43,194 nucleotides of DNA from Salinicola halophyticus (GTDB lineage Bacteria > Pseudomonadota > Gammaproteobacteria > Pseudomonadales > Halomonadaceae), in assembly GCF_003206695.1 (NCBI RefSeq), contig NZ_PZJN01000001.1, forward strand, positions 124,196 to 167,389. The letters are read 5' to 3'. Positions 43,144 through 43,194 of this stretch are shown piece after piece; position 1 is the first letter of the stretch, and every line of letters begins with the position of its first letter. The notes under the pieces were generated by a model that saw nothing but the letters and a program-made list of their open reading frames with translations, was not told the DNA's origin and did not search any database. A program made the translations under genes and the position numbers.

Positions 43144-43194
43144 GCCGCGAACCGCCGAGAAAAGCCAACCGATCAGCAAGAAACACGCCAGCGA

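Overview
This window is a 43 kb piece of a GC-rich gammaproteobacterial chromosome. The gene content fits the salt-tolerant family Halomonadaceae (Halomonas, Chromohalobacter, Salinicola and relatives). It carries a near-complete ectoine/hydroxyectoine degradation cluster of the Halomonas doe type. It also carries the lptD-surA-pdxA-rsmA-apaG-apaH block and an amgK-murU pair divergent from lptD, an arrangement typical of pseudomonads and oceanospirillales. The genus is inferred from gene content only. No rRNA, tRNA, CRISPR array, transposase or phage gene was seen.

Layout. 0-15 kb is mixed accessory metabolism and transport: a short-chain dehydrogenase, an EmrAB-type efflux pair behind a recognisable promoter, a metallo-beta-lactamase-fold protein with a zinc ribbon, a DMT permease divergent from a LysR regulator, a DJ-1/PfpI protein with a DUF1330 partner, a PoxB-like thiamine enzyme, an amidase, a YrhK protein, zwf and a second MFS permease. 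15-25.5 kb is the compatible-solute catabolic island. On the minus strand it reads doeA-doeB-doeX and then doeC-doeD-eutB-eutC, with a plus-strand VOC gene between the two blocks. A divergent MocR-type regulator (enuR) faces doeA, and ghrA follows enuR. 26.6-32 kb holds a DUF3108 exported protein, a LysO-type lysine exporter and a gluconate module (gntR, gntK, gntP) with two identical GntR operators. 32-40.5 kb is a conserved housekeeping block read leftward: lptD, surA, pdxA, rsmA, apaG, apaH, glpE, cca. 40.9-43.2 kb reads rightward: amgK, murU and an OsmC-family protein.

How the genes work together. DoeA opens the ectoine ring and DoeB removes the acetyl group, giving 2,4-diaminobutyrate. 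DoeD transaminates this to aspartate semialdehyde and DoeC oxidises that to aspartate. EutB and EutC probably feed hydroxyectoine-derived intermediates into the same route. Two regulators of different families, EnuR (MocR) and DoeX (AsnC/Lrp), lie in the cluster. The doeA-enuR gap has three copies of the 10-mer TCATGACAAT, two of them forming an inverted repeat and the third covering the enuR start codon. This is the strongest regulatory signal in the window. GntP and GntK import and phosphorylate gluconate under GntR, and zwf supplies 6-phosphogluconate from glucose.

Other structure of note: short tandem duplications with a 15-base period recur in gene junctions. The last bases of doeA, including its stop codon, are present as four decaying 25-base copies. 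SurA has one parvulin domain instead of two, and Cca has no visible HD domain. No wholly new multi-gene system was recognised. The best candidates for new biology are the EnuR operator set, the split doe cluster with its VOC gene, and the stop-codon repeats.
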